A program made the position numbers and the translations under genes. This document shows, one piece after another, positions 62,819-64,000 of a stretch of DNA of 64,000 nt. The notes below the pieces were generated by a model, which was not told the DNA's origin, searched no databases, and worked only from the letters and a program-made list of their open reading frames with translations. The stretch covers positions 558,001 through 622,000 of the forward strand of contig NZ_CP035914.1 of NCBI RefSeq assembly GCF_004209775.1, written 5' to 3'. The stretch is from Synechococcus sp. WH 8101 (GTDB lineage Bacteria; Cyanobacteriota; Cyanobacteriia; PCC-6307; Cyanobiaceae). Each line of letters opens with the position of its first letter. The first letter of the stretch is position 1.

Positions 62819-63406
62819 TCAGTTCCGAGCCTGAATCACGCCGTAACCGCCATGGTTCCGGCGGTAGATCACCTGCAGGTCGCCCGTGCTGGCATCACGA
62901 AACAGGTAAAAGTCGTGATCGATCACGTCCAGTTGGTGCCGCGCCTCCTCCAGGCTCATCGGCGGCATGGCGAAATACTTGCGGCGCACGCCTGGATCAG
63001 GCAGCTGTACCTCCTTGCCATCGAGCAGAGACCCATCGATCGGAGCCGCGTCCGCGATCGCATCGGTCGGCGGTGTCTCGCTGGCCCGATGACCGTTGCT
63101 GTGGTGATGATCGCTGTGGCGTTCCTTGAAGCGACGCAGCTGGCGGCTGAGCTTGCTCGCCACCAGATCAATGCTGGCGTAAAGGTTTTCACTGCGCTCC
63201 TGGGCCCGGATCACCGTGCCATTCGCGAACACGGTGACTTCGGCGGTCTGTTGCGGCACCCGCGGGTTCCGGGCCACCGAGAGATGCACATCCGCTTCCT
63301 TCACCATGTCGTTGTAGTGCTGCACCGCCCGCTCGAGTTTTGACTGGGTGTAGTCGCGCAGAGCAGGGGTCAGTTCAAGATTGCGACCATGGATCAGCAG
63401 CTTCAT
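62819..63406 (-). CDS. hpf: Long-form ribosome hibernation promoting factor (LrtA type)
   Basis: Inactivates 70S ribosomes by dimerisation in the dark or stationary phase. It has 195 residues: N-terminal HPF domain (1-~100, [40 protein letters not shown]), a hydrophilic His/Ser/Asp linker, and the C-terminal dimerisation domain (~140-190, [20 protein letters not shown] and [20 protein letters not shown]). In cyanobacteria this is the light-repressed transcript gene. ATG 63406 lies 12 bases from the divergent lipB start, so the two share one tiny promoter region. Confidence 0.95.
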   Translation of the reverse strand: MKLLIHGRNLELTPALRDYTQSKLERAVQHYNDMVKEADVHLSVARNPRVPQQTAEVTVFANGTVIRAQERSENLYASIDLVASKLSRQLRRFKERHSDHHHSNGHRASETPPTDAIADAAPIDGSLLDGKEVQLPDPGVRRKYFAMPPMSLEEARHQLDVIDHDFYLFRDASTGDLQVIYRRNHGGYGVIQARN

Positions 63407-63418
63407 GGCATCCCTCCG

Positions 63419-64000
63419 GTGCCGGTTGATATCCGCAAGCTAGAGACGCCATCCCCGTCAGCCCAGAGGGCTGCGGCATTTCTTTTTGAGCCCTCTTCGC
63501 CGGTGGCCTTTCCCGAGGCCTGGGGCTGGCAACGCCGCTGGCAGGAGCGGCTGCTGGCGGAGCAGGGTGCTGCTGCCCCGGAGGCGGTGTGGTTGCTGCA
63601 GCATCCCCCTTGCTACACCCTTGGCCGCGGTGCCAGTGAGGAGCATCTGCGTTTTGATCCCTCCACCCCTCCGGCGCCTCTGCATCGGATTGATCGGGGC
63701 GGTGAGGTGACCCATCACGCCCCGGGGCAGCTGGTGGCTTATCCGGTGCTCGACCTGCGCCGGCATCAGCCCGACCTGCACTGGTATCTGCGTCAGCTGG
63801 AGCAGGTGGTGCTCGATGTGTTGCTGGCGCTGGAGCTGCGGGGGGAGCGCATCAATGGCCTGACCGGCATCTGGCTCGAGGGGCGCAAGCTGGCGGCGAT
63901 TGGCGTGGGCTGCCGTCGCTGGGTCACCCAGCACGGCCTGGCGCTCAACGTGAGTTGCGATCTGCGTGGCTTCGAGGCCGTTGTGCCCTGTGGCCTCGTG
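63419..64000 (+). CDS. lipB: Octanoyltransferase LipB (partial, 3' end outside window)
   Basis: Transfers octanoate from acyl carrier protein to lipoyl-dependent enzyme domains. The frame runs from GTG 63419 to the right edge (194 codons). An internal GTG at 63503 is a later possible start. Visible are the family strand [36 protein letters not shown], the catalytic Lys in [16 protein letters not shown] and, just at the edge, the catalytic Cys in VVPCGL. Only the C-terminal ~35-50 residues are missing. It is divergent from hpf with a 12-base gap. Confidence 0.93.
   Translation, partial: MPVDIRKLETPSPSAQRAAAFLFEPSSPVAFPEAWGWQRRWQERLLAEQGAAAPEAVWLLQHPPCYTLGRGASEEHLRFDPSTPPAPLHRIDRGGEVTHHAPGQLVAYPVLDLRRHQPDLHWYLRQLEQVVLDVLLALELRGERINGLTGIWLEGRKLAAIGVGCRRWVTQHGLALNVSCDLRGFEAVVPCGLV

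Overview
The window is a stretch of a marine picocyanobacterial chromosome (Synechococcus/Cyanobium lineage). It carries photosystem II genes (psbB, psbT, psbM), photosystem I psaE, cytochrome b6f petB-petD, pipX, sepF, lrtA-type hpf and minCDE. The gene order is dense, intergenic gaps are short, base composition is G+C-rich, and many genes start with GTG or TTG. No transposase, integrase, phage structural gene or CRISPR array was seen.

Layout. 1-7.0 kb: metK (cut by the left edge), a HAD phosphatase, rpsA, nrdR and psbB-psbT on the minus strand, then ferredoxin and psbM, then a tandem UspA protein. 7.0-12.5 kb: thioesterase, dprA, prmC, a YrdC-family gene and a small membrane protein face a minus-strand minC-minD-minE operon that ends in a tiny LuxR-type HTH gene overlapping tRNA-Thr(UGU). 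12.6-20.2 kb: a two-HKD phospholipase D-like gene joined to a split chromate transporter, then an HD phosphohydrolase, ctpA, petB-petD and a neutral invertase. 20.2-26.3 kb: one complete rRNA operon (16S, tRNA-Ile, tRNA-Ala, 23S, 5S) with a long leader. 26.3-32.5 kb: mtnC-mtnB (methionine salvage), mutM, psaE, an uncharacterised ParB-like HTH protein, recQ and a LysM protein.

32.6-44.8 kb is the most accessory-looking part. It holds an aldehyde dehydrogenase, two GH13 alpha-glucan-type enzymes flanking a glpK-glpD operon, and a regulatory cluster. In that cluster a LysR-like gene, a NarL-type response regulator, a dCache histidine kinase and a second, internally deleted LysR-like paralogue lie on one strand. 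It ends at tRNA-Thr(GGU) and tRNA-Tyr. A reasonable inference is import or turnover of a glucoside or glycerol compound (possibly the osmolyte glucosylglycerol) under dedicated control.

44.8-64 kb returns to housekeeping: aroQ, miaE, mtnD, a class A acid phosphatase, cobI, a DUF4079 membrane protein, a cellulose-synthase-like GT2, dus, DUF1823 and an L,D-transpeptidase. Then comes a six-gene run der-ecfT-pipX-pipY-sepF-proC linking ribosome assembly, a transporter, nitrogen/carbon signalling, cell division and proline synthesis. It is followed on the minus strand by a GT4 glycosyltransferase, an MFS permease, recO, deoC and hpf, and by lipB running off the right edge.

Strongest leads for something undescribed: the LysR/two-component/LysR-delta cluster with the GH13-glp genes; the ParB-like protein divergent from psaE; the small LuxR gene at the end of minCDE; and the 16S leader, whose pairing with the spacer would enclose a small open reading frame.
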